The notes: generated from the letters alone by a model not told the origin. A stretch of 23,066 bases of DNA from Candidatus Methanoperedens sp. (GCA_027460605.1 JAPZAN010000020.1:1-23066); one strand, 5' to 3'. Numbered from the stretch's first letter, positions 6,706 through 14,371 are shown. Program-made: numbers and translations.

Positions 6706-7593
6706 CTATTTTTTCTTACTTAAAATCCCTATCACGATTAACGAGACCAGAACCGCGAACCCTGCAAAACCCGGCGATGGCTTCCCGGTTTCTCCTGGTG
6801 CAGTTTCTTTAGCCTTTTGTTCGGTTGGTGCGGGGATTTCTTCATATTTTATTGTCACTGCTCTTGAAAGAGGGTAATTATCCCTGGCATTTTTCCCGCC
6901 CAGAATGCCTTTATTTACACTCCAGTAATTGCCCGATTTGCCGTCATCCCACGAGTTCAAGCCGCTGTTATCATACGCCTGGTCATTGTTGTCAATCAGG
7001 TTATTCGAATAAATGTGGTTGGTGCGTGCCGAATCACAGTATATCCCGATTTTATTGTTCTGGATGTTGTTATTGTATATCTTGTTATCACTGGATGAAA
7101 AAATAAAAATGCCGTATTTGCCGCTTGATTTTATATCATTGCCCGAGACGATGTTGTTGTTGCTCGCGGAATATATCGTAATTCCCATTACATTATTTAC
7201 GATGATCATATTTGCAATCATGTTGTTGTTTGCAGAATAGAGACTGATGCCCCCGTCCGACTGGCCGCTTCCCCCGCTGTTCTGCACGGTAAATCCGCTG
7301 ACTTTAACGTTGTTTGCCTGGTCTATCTTTATTACACTCCCGGTTTTCTTGCCGTCGATGATGGTCTTTTCTTTATTCTTACCTATAATTGAAATCCCGT
7401 TCGTTTTCACTACAAGGTTCTCGGAATACGTGCCTTCAGCCACCGAAATTATATCGCCAGTCTGTGCAGCATCTATTGCTGACTGGATGGTGGCGTAAGC
7501 CTGCCCCTGCCCGACATTAAGAGTGGCAGCGCTTGCGAATCCGATATTAAGAATTATTAAGCAGATACCGATAATTATTTTGTTGTATGCCAT
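6706..7593 (-). CDS. Secreted NosD-like beta-helix protein with PGF-CTERM anchor
   Basis: A 295-aa surface protein. Residues 1-22 form a signal peptide ending A-S-A-A. Residues about 25-75 match the usual start of pectate-lyase-like proteins (Y-A-T-I-Q-S-A-I-D-A-A...G-D-I-I-S-V-A-E-G-T-Y). About 80-225 is a right-handed parallel beta-helix of N-rich repeats (N-N-N-M-I, N-N-N-I-V, D-N-K-I-Y and so on), closing with N-S-W-D-D-G-K-S-G-N-Y-W, the NosD-type repeat end. The C-terminus has P274-G-F276, a hydrophobic helix and K-K-K, an archaeosortase ArtA sorting tail. The start at 7593 is supported by GGTGA upstream; a longer frame to 7674 would precede the signal peptide and overlap the upstream gene. 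It lies 58 bases after the lipoprotein gene, likely one operon. The NosD label denotes fold only, not copper insertion into N2O reductase. Confidence 0.85.
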   Translation of the reverse strand: MAYNKIIIGICLIILNIGFASAATLNVGQGQAYATIQSAIDAAQTGDIISVAEGTYSENLVVKTNGISIIGKNKEKTIIDGKKTGSVIKIDQANNVKVSGFTVQNSGGSGQSDGGISLYSANNNMIANMIIVNNVMGITIYSASNNNIVSGNDIKSSGKYGIFIFSSSDNKIYNNNIQNNKIGIYCDSARTNHIYSNNLIDNNDQAYDNSGLNSWDDGKSGNYWSVNKGILGGKNARDNYPLSRAVTIKYEEIPAPTEQKAKETAPGETGKPSPGFAGFAVLVSLIVIGILSKKK

Positions 7594-7640
7594 AATCTCA
7601 CCATAATGGAATCGTTTTCCAGCTTTAAAAAGATTGTGAA

Positions 7641-7677
7641 TTAATGCAAGTTCACTTAGTTGAATTGCTTGCATTAA
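7641..7677. repeat. Strong hairpin across the lipoprotein stop codon
   Basis: TTAATGCAAG at 7641-7650 pairs perfectly with CTTGCATTAA at 7668-7677, and TTCA/TGAA extends the stem inside it with a 3-base bulge. The TGA stop of the lipoprotein gene lies in this structure. It may act as a processing or attenuation site between the two cotranscribed surface-protein genes. Confidence 0.7.
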
Positions 7678-8626
7678 CTCTTACGCTGATATTCTGTTCT
7701 TTAGGTGTTGTTCGCAATCCAGAATATATCAAATTAAAATGGTAGTCTCCAGTTTGGTTGAATATATTAGTGACTCTTTTCCCATCTCTTATTGTGATAT
7801 TTGATAATCCACTCTCTTTCTCGATAAGCGTATATGTTATATCATCCATGTTGTTCCATTCTACTGTATCTCCTGCATTGATTTTTAGAACAGGGTCTGA
7901 AAAATACGAATTATATATTTTAGTATAAACTACCCTGCCCGTAGGTGTGGCTACAACCACAGGTTCTGGCGTGGGCGTTGGGGTCGGTGTAGCGGTTACG
8001 GTGATTGTTGGCTCCGGGGTTAGCGTGGACGTTGGGGTCGGTGTGAGAGAAGGCGTAGGCGTTGGTGTAAATACCCTGGGTTCTCCTGAAAGCAGCGTTA
8101 TCGGAAGTGTCCTTGCTTCTATCTTCTGCCCGTTTGCTGATAGAGTAATAGTGACTTCATAAGTGCCTGCGAGACTTTTGCCCTGTCTTTCTTTCTCAGT
8201 CGGGAAAACTGCGCTGAGCTTTTTCTTTTCCCCGGGTTTAATCAGGTAATATGGATTCTCCCTGGAATCAAAATCTATTGTTTTAATCCCTGTTTTCTTT
8301 TCATCGCTCATGGTTTTTAAGTACAGGTTTGCAAGGAAATCATCAAGCGTATTTACTTTGGCTTTTATTTCAACTGTTTCGGAGTTAATCGTTTCCGTTC
8401 CGGCATTTAGCACCATGAGCTCAGCCGTGACCTTTTCCCCGGCTCTGATGTCATTCCTGTCAAATTTTAATTCCGTCACTGTCGCATCAAGATTGGGATT
8501 TGAATGTTCGAGTCTTTGCACCTGTACCGTAGCTGTATTGATTGAAGTCGTTGCATTAGAGCCCGTACATCCTGATAGAGATGTAACAACCAGGATTATT
8601 AATATGATAGGGAATAGCCTGTTCAT
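7652..8626 (-). CDS. Surface lipoprotein with Ig-like and degenerate cupredoxin-like domains
   Basis: A 324-aa exported protein. A lipobox L-S-G-C puts the lipidated Cys at residue 20. About residues 45-175 look like a CARDB/Ig-type beta-sandwich (V-T-E-L-K-F-D-R-N-D-I-R-A-G-E-K-V...L-N-A-G-T). A Thr/Pro linker (T-P-T-P repeats, about 183-223) is typical of archaeal envelope proteins. The C-terminal 95 residues resemble a cupredoxin (P-V-L-K-I-N-A-G-D-T-V-E-W-N-N-M-D), but the His, Cys and Met copper ligands of plastocyanin are absent, so it probably does not bind copper that way. The start at 8626 is backed by GGTGA 4 bases upstream; the longer frame to 8668 is not. It probably forms an operon with the NosD-like gene. 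Confidence 0.8.
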   Translation of the reverse strand: MNRLFPIILIILVVTSLSGCTGSNATTSINTATVQVQRLEHSNPNLDATVTELKFDRNDIRAGEKVTAELMVLNAGTETINSETVEIKAKVNTLDDFLANLYLKTMSDEKKTGIKTIDFDSRENPYYLIKPGEKKKLSAVFPTEKERQGKSLAGTYEVTITLSANGQKIEARTLPITLLSGEPRVFTPTPTPSLTPTPTSTLTPEPTITVTATPTPTPTPEPVVVATPTGRVVYTKIYNSYFSDPVLKINAGDTVEWNNMDDITYTLIEKESGLSNITIRDGKRVTNIFNQTGDYHFNLIYSGLRTTPKEQNISVRVNASNSTK

Positions 8627-8706
8627 CAAATCACCGATACTGTGAATGGTATTATTGCTTAAAAACATTTCTAATGAAGTGCAATAAAATGATGTTTTTC
8701 GAATAA

Positions 8707-8737
8707 ACTTTATATTCGGACACCAATCCTGTTATAA
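8707..8737 (+). promoter_or_regulatory. TATA-box promoter of the thioredoxin-like gene
   Basis: TTTATATT at 8709-8716 is centred 25 bases before ATG 8737, pointing to a leaderless mRNA. A CGAATA/TATTCG inverted repeat (8700-8705/8713-8718) surrounds it and could be an operator. CACCAATCC at 8721-8729 recurs from 5815-5823. Confidence 0.55.
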
Positions 8738-9228
8738 TGCGTCAGATGAGTCTTATATTATTACTGGTCTTTTCAGCTGCTGTTCTTCCCACATCTTCTG
8801 AAACCACCCGGTGGTACGCTTACGAGGATGGCATGCTGGAAGCGGGTTCGATGGGAAAACCGGTTATCCTTGACTTTTATGCAGACTGGTGCCCACCATG
8901 CATAGCGATGGAAGAGGGAACATATCCTGACCCCAGGGTGGTTTCAGAAATGAAGGATTTTATCGCCATAAAGGTGGACACCCAGAAGAGAATTGATATC
9001 GAAAGCAAGTACGGCATAACATATTATCCCACGGTTGTATTTTTAGACTCAAAAGGTAAAGAGGTGTCGCGGCACATAGGATATCTGGAACCTCTGGAAA
9101 TGGTGAATGAGATAAAACAGTCGCGCGGGAAATTGCCGAAAGAAACTCCGGGGTTTGAAATCATATATTTGGCGCTTGTATTCATGCTTTTACTCTTCAA
9201 AAAAAAAGCTTCCACTAGAATTTCTTGA
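8737..9228 (+). CDS. Membrane-anchored thioredoxin-fold protein, extracytoplasmic
   Basis: A 163-aa exported thioredoxin-like oxidoreductase. Residues 1-20 form a signal peptide. The thioredoxin domain spans about 25-130 with D-F-Y-A-D-W-C-P-P-C (C52, C55) and the cis-proline at P98 in Y-Y-P-T-V-V-F; this arrangement matches the DsbD C-terminal-domain group. The tail has P138-G-F140, a hydrophobic segment and K-K-K, a PGF-CTERM sorting signal, so it should be held at the cell surface by archaeosortase. The role is probably disulfide reduction on surface proteins or c-type cytochromes. It is divergent from the lipoprotein/NosD-like pair, with about 110 bases between the starts. The last 14 bases overlap the 3' end of the convergent thiI gene. 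Confidence 0.88.
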   Translation: MRQMSLILLLVFSAAVLPTSSETTRWYAYEDGMLEAGSMGKPVILDFYADWCPPCIAMEEGTYPDPRVVSEMKDFIAIKVDTQKRIDIESKYGITYYPTVVFLDSKGKEVSRHIGYLEPLEMVNEIKQSRGKLPKETPGFEIIYLALVFMLLLFKKKASTRIS

Positions 9229-10375
9229 GATTTTTCACCATCGATTCCACAAGCGATGGGACATCTATCAATTTCTCTGCTTCGATAACTTCCTCCGGTT
9301 TTGCAGCCGTGGAAGGATATTCCGGAACAGCCATGCAGCAGGTCGCAGGTTTGGTCGAAGGTCCGAGTGTGCCGATTTTTCGGGCGATATCCGTAATCTC
9401 AAGCTTGTCTAACCCGATAAGAGGATGATAAATCGGGTATTCCATGCCGTACATCTCGGCAAGCATATTCTGCGAAGTCTGGGATGCGACCTGACCGAGC
9501 GAGGAGCCCGTGATAATCCCGTGCGCATCTTCAAGTTTCATGACCTCTCCTGCAATCCTGTACATCATCCTCCTGCACAGTACGCAATTCAGCCTGTTAT
9601 CGCAATTCTCAAGGAAAGCAAGCAGGTTATCCCCATGAGGCGCCTCGTAAATAGTGAATTTTTTCTGGGGGGACCATTTCTGGAGAACATCAATGCACTG
9701 CATCGCCCTCTCGCGTGTGGTCTCATCCGAGAATGGCTCGTTATTCAGATACAGGGGCACTATCTCGCAGCCTCGTTTCATCATTAACCAGGCAGCAACG
9801 GGCGAGTCAATGCCGCCTGAAATAAGCGCCACCATTTTGCCCTGGGTTCCCATGGGCAGTCCTCCAACCCCTTTGACAGATTCTGTAAAAACATAAGCCT
9901 TATCCTGCCTCACTTCCACGAATATCTCAACATCGGGATTATCAAGATCGACCCTGACGTTTTTATTCACACTGTCAAACACCGCATCGCCGCATGCGAC
10001 AGCTACATCGCGTGAGGTGAACTCATGGTTCCCTGCCCTTCGCGACCTTATGGCAAATGACTGGCCTTCTTTGATTATCCCGCCGGCAACTTCAGCGCAG
10101 AGCCGCGCGGCTGATTCAAGGTCGGGTTCGCATGTAAAAACCGCGCTTGCAGAAACAACGCCAAAGACTTTTGCTGCGCTTTTTACTGCCTCTGCGTCCC
10201 CGGAATGTATGAAAATCCTTCCCATTTCCCTGCTTATTTTGGAATATGAGCGCCCGTCTGCATTGAGCATTGCTTTTATATTCCTGACAAGAATTTGTTC
10301 ATACCTTGTCCTGACCCTTTTGCTTTTCAGGGCAAGCTCGTCGTACCTGACTAAAATCGCATCATGAATTTTCAA
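9215..10375 (-). CDS. thiI: tRNA uracil 4-sulfurtransferase (archaeal ThiI)
   Basis: Transfers sulfur to U8 of tRNA to give 4-thiouridine, acting in the cytosol. The 386 aa comprise an N-terminal ferredoxin-like domain, a THUMP domain (to about 165) and a PP-loop ATPase with S-G-G-I-D-S at 186-191. There is no rhodanese domain, as in archaea. Instead C264-V-L-C267 and C347 (in A-T-C-C-M) form the three-Cys set reported in methanogen ThiI to bind an Fe-S cluster. The N-terminus I-L-V-R-Y-D-E-L-A-L-K-S-K fits the family, with D replacing the common G. A TATA-like TATATAATA at about 10393-10401 lies about 22 bases upstream, suggesting a very short or absent leader. Transcribed alone. Confidence 0.95.
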   Translation of the reverse strand: MKIHDAILVRYDELALKSKRVRTRYEQILVRNIKAMLNADGRSYSKISREMGRIFIHSGDAEAVKSAAKVFGVVSASAVFTCEPDLESAARLCAEVAGGIIKEGQSFAIRSRRAGNHEFTSRDVAVACGDAVFDSVNKNVRVDLDNPDVEIFVEVRQDKAYVFTESVKGVGGLPMGTQGKMVALISGGIDSPVAAWLMMKRGCEIVPLYLNNEPFSDETTRERAMQCIDVLQKWSPQKKFTIYEAPHGDNLLAFLENCDNRLNCVLCRRMMYRIAGEVMKLEDAHGIITGSSLGQVASQTSQNMLAEMYGMEYPIYHPLIGLDKLEITDIARKIGTLGPSTKPATCCMAVPEYPSTAAKPEEVIEAEKLIDVPSLVESMVKNLKKF

Positions 10376-10389
10376 TAGCCTTTCTCCAT

Positions 10390-10404
10390 TTTATTATATA
10401 TCTT
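10390..10404 (-). promoter_or_regulatory. TATA-box promoter of thiI
   Basis: On the minus strand the sequence reads AGATATATAATAAAA, centred about 22-24 bases before the thiI start codon. Confidence 0.5.
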
Positions 10405-10526
10405 TCTGCTTCTGGCCTAATAACGCCTTTCTTTTTATAAATCTTCGCTATGCGCGGACGACGGTTTTCGAACATTATCTCCCATTCATTTCTTTAATTC
10501 TTTTGACAACTCGCTGATGATATGTA

Positions 10527-10557
10527 TTTATATTTAAATGACAGATATTCTATTTAA
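10527..10557 (+). promoter_or_regulatory. TATA-box promoter of the 100-aa membrane protein gene
   Basis: TTTATATTTAAA at 10527-10538 is centred 25 bases before ATG 10557; no ribosome binding site follows, so the mRNA is probably leaderless. Confidence 0.55.
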
Positions 10558-10859
10558 TGAATCAAGCTTTGCCTCAATCAGGATTGGCGAGTGATGGGAG
10601 AGAATTCTTTGAAAAAGCTTATCCCGACTGGTTCAAGCCCACAACCCCGGTCGATATCATATTAGGATTCTTTCTTTTCTCACTGATTTTTTTAATCCCA
10701 TATCTTTATGTCAGATTTCTGGAGAGCAGATTGATTTCGCTTATTAAAAATCGATTGATTCCTTTTATCAGATTCAGATTGCGATTAGAAAAGATCATTA
10801 GTTTAATCGATCACATACTCAAGATCCAAATATTCAAAAATCCAAAAGTTAAGGTCTAA
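10557..10859 (+). CDS. Unknown small single-helix membrane protein
   Basis: I do not recognise this 100-aa protein. Residues 1-32 are polar and include a W-F-K-P motif, a strong membrane segment spans about 34-54 (I-L-G-F-F-L-F-S-L-I-F-L-I-P-Y-L-Y-V), and residues 55-100 are very basic with amphipathic isoleucine/leucine-rich helices. By the positive-inside rule the basic tail should be cytoplasmic. A good TATA box supports it being a real gene. It is followed by a separate gene 66 bases downstream. Confidence 0.6.
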   Translation: MNQALPQSGLASDGREFFEKAYPDWFKPTTPVDIILGFFLFSLIFLIPYLYVRFLESRLISLIKNRLIPFIRFRLRLEKIISLIDHILKIQIFKNPKVKV

Positions 10860-10925
10860 TTCTAACACCTGTGGAAGTACTGGCTTTAAGAAAACTTATT
10901 TGCCAATTGATGCTATTTAGCTTAT

Positions 10926-11345
10926 ATGAAAACCGTTTATCTTGCAGCGCCCCTTTTTTCGGAAGCCGAGTGCGATTTCAACCGCAAACTGAGGGATTTG
11001 ATTATAGACGAGGGCTATGAGGTTTTCCTGCCGCAGGAGGACTCAAACAACATCCATGTCCATCTTGAAAAAAAGCGCCAGGAAATAATATTCAATAAGA
11101 ACCTTGCCGCATTAGATAGCTCGGATATAATAGTTGCAGTGATTGACGGGGCAGACGTTGATTCCGGTACGGCATGGGAAATCGGGTATGCGTATTCAAA
11201 GGGTAAACCGGTGCTGGGGCTGAAAACGGATTTCAGGACGCTGGGTATTGAAGGCACGGTGAATCTTATGATAGAGAGGTCTATTGTTCTTTGCACAAGC
11301 GTTTCGGAATTATTAAATCGTTTAAAGTCAATGCAGGATGCATGA
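10926..11345 (+). CDS. Nucleoside 2-deoxyribosyltransferase family protein
   Basis: A 139-aa protein of the PF05014 Rossmann-like fold, which cleaves or transfers the N-glycosidic bond of (deoxy)nucleosides or nucleotides. The family signature is clear: V-Y-L-A-A-P-L-F at the start, D-I-I-V-A-V-I-D-G-A-D-V-D-S-G-T-A-W-E-I-G-Y-A-Y at about 57-80 with the catalytic-type Glu at position 76, and G-K-P-V-L-G-L-K-T-D. The length suits the small archaeal members, some of which act on house-cleaning nucleotides; the exact substrate is not determinable. Its TGA stop overlaps the ATG of a broken FMN-reductase-like frame in an ATGA junction. Confidence 0.85.
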   Translation: MKTVYLAAPLFSEAECDFNRKLRDLIIDEGYEVFLPQEDSNNIHVHLEKKRQEIIFNKNLAALDSSDIIVAVIDGADVDSGTAWEIGYAYSKGKPVLGLKTDFRTLGIEGTVNLMIERSIVLCTSVSELLNRLKSMQDA

Positions 11346-11417
11346 AAATTACAGGCATGTCAGGAAGCCCAAAATACTGTGAATATGATTTGTGATACGC
11401 TTTCGAGATTAAAATAA
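11342..11417 (+). pseudogene. Remnant of an NADPH-dependent FMN reductase-like gene
   Basis: The first frame begins M-K-I-T-G-M-S-G-S-P-K-Y and stops at TGA 11393-11395. The opening is the flavin-binding loop of iron-sulfur flavoproteins / FMN reductases. A second frame, open from about 11376, continues T-V-N-M-I-C-D-T-L-S-R-L-K, as that family would after the loop, and ends in TAA at 11415-11417, which overlaps the ATG of the next gene. Only the first roughly 25 codons of the original gene remain, and they are frameshifted. The overlap at both ends shows it was once part of this operon. Confidence 0.4.
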
Positions 11418-11824
11418 TGGACGAATATCATTTAATCAAGCAATTTTCAAAACCCAGGGAAGGGGAATATGTGCCTATAACCTTCATCGAGTTCAAACGA
11501 AAACTCGTAGGATGGTCGCCTGAATTAAAACGAAGCGTGTATATCGAGAGGGAAGAGGATAAAGCAAAGCTCAAGAGGGTGAGGGAGATAAACCTGATGA
11601 TGGCAATAAATCACCTTTCCGGGAAAACATCATATATCGAACTCACAGACGAGGAGAGAGCGCAGTTTGAGGAGGTGTACAATTCATTCCTTGAAAAAGG
11701 CGGGCAGCTTATGTACACGCGGAAAAAGATTGGGACTAAAACGGTCTCCTTTTTTGAGATTCGGGATAGTGGCAGAACGGTTGGGGAAGCACCGGGGAGA
11801 AGCCTGCTATCGGAGAGGATATGA
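11417..11824 (+). CDS. Unknown soluble 135-aa protein
   Basis: Not recognised. The protein is charged, with no membrane segment or signal peptide. Residues about 25-75 are rich in Lys, Arg and Glu and predicted helical; about 75-105 (Y-I-E-L-T-D-E-E-R-A-Q-F-E-E-V-Y-N-S-F-L-E-K-G-G) look like a helix pair; the rest is a beta-like tail (V-S-F-F-E-I-R-D). The start overlaps the stop of the preceding FMN-reductase remnant (TAATG), implying translational coupling. It ends 7 bases from the 3' end of the convergent HicB-like gene. Codon use matches the core genes of the window, not the AT-rich gene that follows. Confidence 0.55.
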   Translation: MDEYHLIKQFSKPREGEYVPITFIEFKRKLVGWSPELKRSVYIEREEDKAKLKRVREINLMMAINHLSGKTSYIELTDEERAQFEEVYNSFLEKGGQLMYTRKKIGTKTVSFFEIRDSGRTVGEAPGRSLLSERI

Positions 11825-11831
11825 ATACTAT

Positions 11832-11996
11832 CTAGTTGAGAGAGAGTTCTTCAAGTATCTGATAATGTTCTTCGAGCCCTTTTTTTAAGTTTGTTATCGC
11901 TTCTTCTTCTGTAATTCCCTGGTCTGCTACGTTAGTTATAAAATCAACGGCTACGAAGTATTTTCCTTCTTTATGGATTTGAATTATGTTTTTCAT
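11832..11996 (-). CDS. HicB-like antitoxin, solitary
   Basis: A 54-aa protein of the HicB/UPF0150 fold: I-I-Q-I-H-K-E-G-K-Y-F-V-A-V-D-F at 4-19, then D-Q-G-I-T-E-E-E-A-I-T-N-L-K-K-G-L-E-E-H at 25-44. This is the single-domain RNase-H-like antitoxin without a DNA-binding tail. In type II toxin-antitoxin pairs HicB neutralises a HicA mRNA interferase, but no HicA gene (about 60 aa with the G-x-x-x-x-H-G motif) lies next to it on either side. It may act as an orphan regulator. A TATA box at about 12021-12030 (read on the minus strand) lies upstream in the space shared with the divergent large gene. Confidence 0.72.
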   Translation of the reverse strand: MKNIIQIHKEGKYFVAVDFITNVADQGITEEEAITNLKKGLEEHYQILEELSLN

Positions 11997-12020
11997 TTCT
12001 GATTACGTTTGACGAGTGAA

Positions 12021-12035
12021 AGTATAAATATTTAC
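12021..12035. promoter_or_regulatory. Bidirectional AT-rich promoter between HicB-like gene and large gene
   Basis: AGTATAAATATTTAC reads as a TATA box on both strands. Its centre is about 25 bases before the TTG at 12050 on the plus strand and about 30 before ATG 11996 on the minus strand. Confidence 0.45.
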
Positions 12036-12049
12036 TTCATCCATTCTAA

Positions 12050-14371
12050 TTGGACCATATTGATAATATATTTAGCCTTCAAAGAATATTTCAGGTTGTC
12101 ACTTTCATGAATTTATTAAAAATAATAACTGGAAAAATAAAAAAATTAAATATCCAACGTTGGAAAAAAGGAATACCTAAAGAAGATCAAATTTCTTTTT
12201 TATTATTTGCTATCTATTTAAGTTCATTATTTTTTATATGGGTATTGCCAGTTTATATTAAACTTATAGATGTAAATCCAATAAGCATACCAATAGAAAC
12301 TATTATCGGATGGATTGTTACACTTGTTGCCATAATTCCAACGTTAACATTAACGGCAGCTCAATTAGCCAGTGGGGCTTATACATATAAAATTGTATCG
12401 CTTTATAAAAAAGAGCCCTACTTTTGGATACTTTTAATAATGTTTTTGCTAACAATATTGATGGGAATATCATTAAAAATGTTTGATGTTTCTGACCCAC
12501 GTGTATTATTGACTTTTCATTCTACAGCTTTGTTCAGCATTCTTTTTCTATTTCCATATTTCTTGAATACCCTAACATCGATTGGTTTCGAAGCAAATGT
12601 TGATAGATTGATAAACCAAATAAAGCTGGAGACTCTCATTCCAATTTTATTTGAGAATAAAAAATCGCTCAATCCTAATATTCGAGACCCTTTTTTTGAT
12701 GCCAGACCTATTCTAGAAAAAGCCATCCAAGAAAATGATCTACCAGCATTTGGAATTGTCCTAAATAAATTAGCATTTAGATATGAAGAAATTTTAAAAG
12801 AAATAATTAAAAAACCAATCACGTTTAATCCAAAGTTTGGACCAACTCCTTTGGACAGCCTTATGGGATCAAATGCTTCACAAAGGCTTTGGACTTTTTC
12901 TGCAATAAATAAGTTATCTGAGCTATGGTTCAATCATATGCATGCAATTCAAAAATCCACTTCTGGAAATGAACCTATGTTAATAGAATTCTCTAGCATT
13001 GTTAACAATTTTTCGATAGTATGCGATACGCTTCTTCTGCCACTGAAAGATGCTGCCCTTGAGGATATATTTGGACAAAAAATTCGGTACCTTTTAACTA
13101 CTATAGCAAAGGACAGCATCAGAGCAAAACAACTTGATTCTGTTGCTCAATGCATTGATTCTCTTGAAAACCAAGGATGTTACGGCGCCCAAAATAATAT
13201 TAGAGATGTCACATATACTTCTAAAGGATACCTAGAAGAAATTCAGAACAGCTTCATGAGGAATTTTAATGAGTGGAATAACTTTGATCGTACGTTTATT
13301 TTGGGTAGATTATTGAACGCCCATAAAGAAATTATAATAAACCAAATGAATTTCCAAGAATGGGAGATTAATGAAGATAGTTTCGAGAAACCTTTAGAAA
13401 TTTCAAAAATTATACTTGTCTTAGGACTACAATTTGGTGCCGAATTTAGTATCGAAGGGATATTAGTCCCCATTCTTTTACAGTATTATAGTAATGGAAA
13501 AGAAGAAAATCTTAGAAAGGCTACTTCAACTATAAATGAGGTTATTCCTATTAATCAAGGAATAATCTTCCAGTCATTTAAAGTGACATTAGATCGCTAT
13601 CAGAGATCAGGGCAAAAGCCGAGCCATTTCTACCATGACTTTTTCCCAAAGGACTGGCTTTCATTAATGATTGGAAACTTAGATTCGATTATAAGCGCAA
13701 TTAATAGTTCAGAACTTAGAGGGAAGCCTGAAGAAATAATACGAATTTATGAAGATTTAGCTGTTATTGCATATAGAATGGAAGATTATGACTTAGTTCT
13801 GGATTTATTAAAAAGACACTTTAATGCAAATATTTCACTATCAAAAGCAAATAAACATTATTTATTAGACCCATATAGTCTGCCAGTCTGTCTAATTTAT
13901 TTATGCCTAGTAACTAAAAAAGATGATTTAGCTCTAGCTTTAATTCGAGAAATGTCATCATATGGCAAACACTCCTCCAAAAATGCATCTCAGGTAACAC
14001 ATCATTTTACTTATCTTGGCAGCTACGCTATTTATTTAAAAAACGAATACATATCTGATTTTATAGTCAATCAAATAATTGGGTTAGAAGAAACTTTCCC
14101 GAATTACAAAAATAGTTTTGGAACAGGACTCGGTAGTTTAAGAACATCCGCAAACCTAAGCGGTTATAACAGCCAACGTTATTTTTCAAATCCTTACTTT
14201 AGAGATCATGATAAGAGTCCAATAATTTATCGATTAACAACAAAATTGGAAGAAATAGATGACCCACCCCAAAAATGTGCCTCTATTTTCATGAAAAAAC
14301 TAGTTGCACAATTTTTAATACTTGCTATTTATAGAGCCAATTTATTAAAAAATAAACTGATGAAGGAATAA
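12050..14371 (+). CDS. Unknown large protein: four membrane helices plus long helical-repeat domain
   Basis: Not recognised. The 773 residues begin with about four hydrophobic helices (near 47-68, 83-105, 124-143 and 153-175), separated by short loops with conserved-looking P and N residues. A cytoplasmic-sized region of about 590 residues follows, almost entirely alpha-helical in appearance, with weak repeats of helix pairs (for example I-I-R-I-Y-E-D-L-A-V-I-A-Y-R-M-E-D-Y-D-L-V-L-D-L-L near 568), suggesting a TPR-like solenoid for binding another protein. No enzymatic motif is visible. TTG 12050 coincides with the expected transcription start; ATG 12107 would remove 19 residues and is equally possible. 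Base composition is much more AT-rich than neighbours, suggesting acquisition by transfer. Confidence 0.6.
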   Translation: MDHIDNIFSLQRIFQVVTFMNLLKIITGKIKKLNIQRWKKGIPKEDQISFLLFAIYLSSLFFIWVLPVYIKLIDVNPISIPIETIIGWIVTLVAIIPTLTLTAAQLASGAYTYKIVSLYKKEPYFWILLIMFLLTILMGISLKMFDVSDPRVLLTFHSTALFSILFLFPYFLNTLTSIGFEANVDRLINQIKLETLIPILFENKKSLNPNIRDPFFDARPILEKAIQENDLPAFGIVLNKLAFRYEEILKEIIKKPITFNPKFGPTPLDSLMGSNASQRLWTFSAINKLSELWFNHMHAIQKSTSGNEPMLIEFSSIVNNFSIVCDTLLLPLKDAALEDIFGQKIRYLLTTIAKDSIRAKQLDSVAQCIDSLENQGCYGAQNNIRDVTYTSKGYLEEIQNSFMRNFNEWNNFDRTFILGRLLNAHKEIIINQMNFQEWEINEDSFEKPLEISKIILVLGLQFGAEFSIEGILVPILLQYYSNGKEENLRKATSTINEVIPINQGIIFQSFKVTLDRYQRSGQKPSHFYHDFFPKDWLSLMIGNLDSIISAINSSELRGKPEEIIRIYEDLAVIAYRMEDYDLVLDLLKRHFNANISLSKANKHYLLDPYSLPVCLIYLCLVTKKDDLALALIREMSSYGKHSSKNASQVTHHFTYLGSYAIYLKNEYISDFIVNQIIGLEETFPNYKNSFGTGLGSLRTSANLSGYNSQRYFSNPYFRDHDKSPIIYRLTTKLEEIDDPPQKCASIFMKKLVAQFLILAIYRANLLKNKLMKE

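Noticed and set aside
7594..7674. Longer start for the NosD-like protein
   Set aside because: It would place 27 polar residues before a classic signal peptide and overlap the upstream gene, whereas ATG 7593 has a GGTGA site.
7947..8162. Plus-strand Gly/Val-rich open frame
   Set aside because: It is the antisense shadow of the Thr/Pro-rich linker of the lipoprotein.
11417..11824. HicA toxin partner for the HicB-like gene
   Set aside because: The 135-aa protein is on the opposite strand, too long, and lacks the HicA G-x4-H-G motif.
11880..11886. Seven-T run as terminator for the upstream plus-strand genes
   Set aside because: It encodes the K-K of the HicB-like protein on the other strand; a terminator role is possible but not separable from coding.
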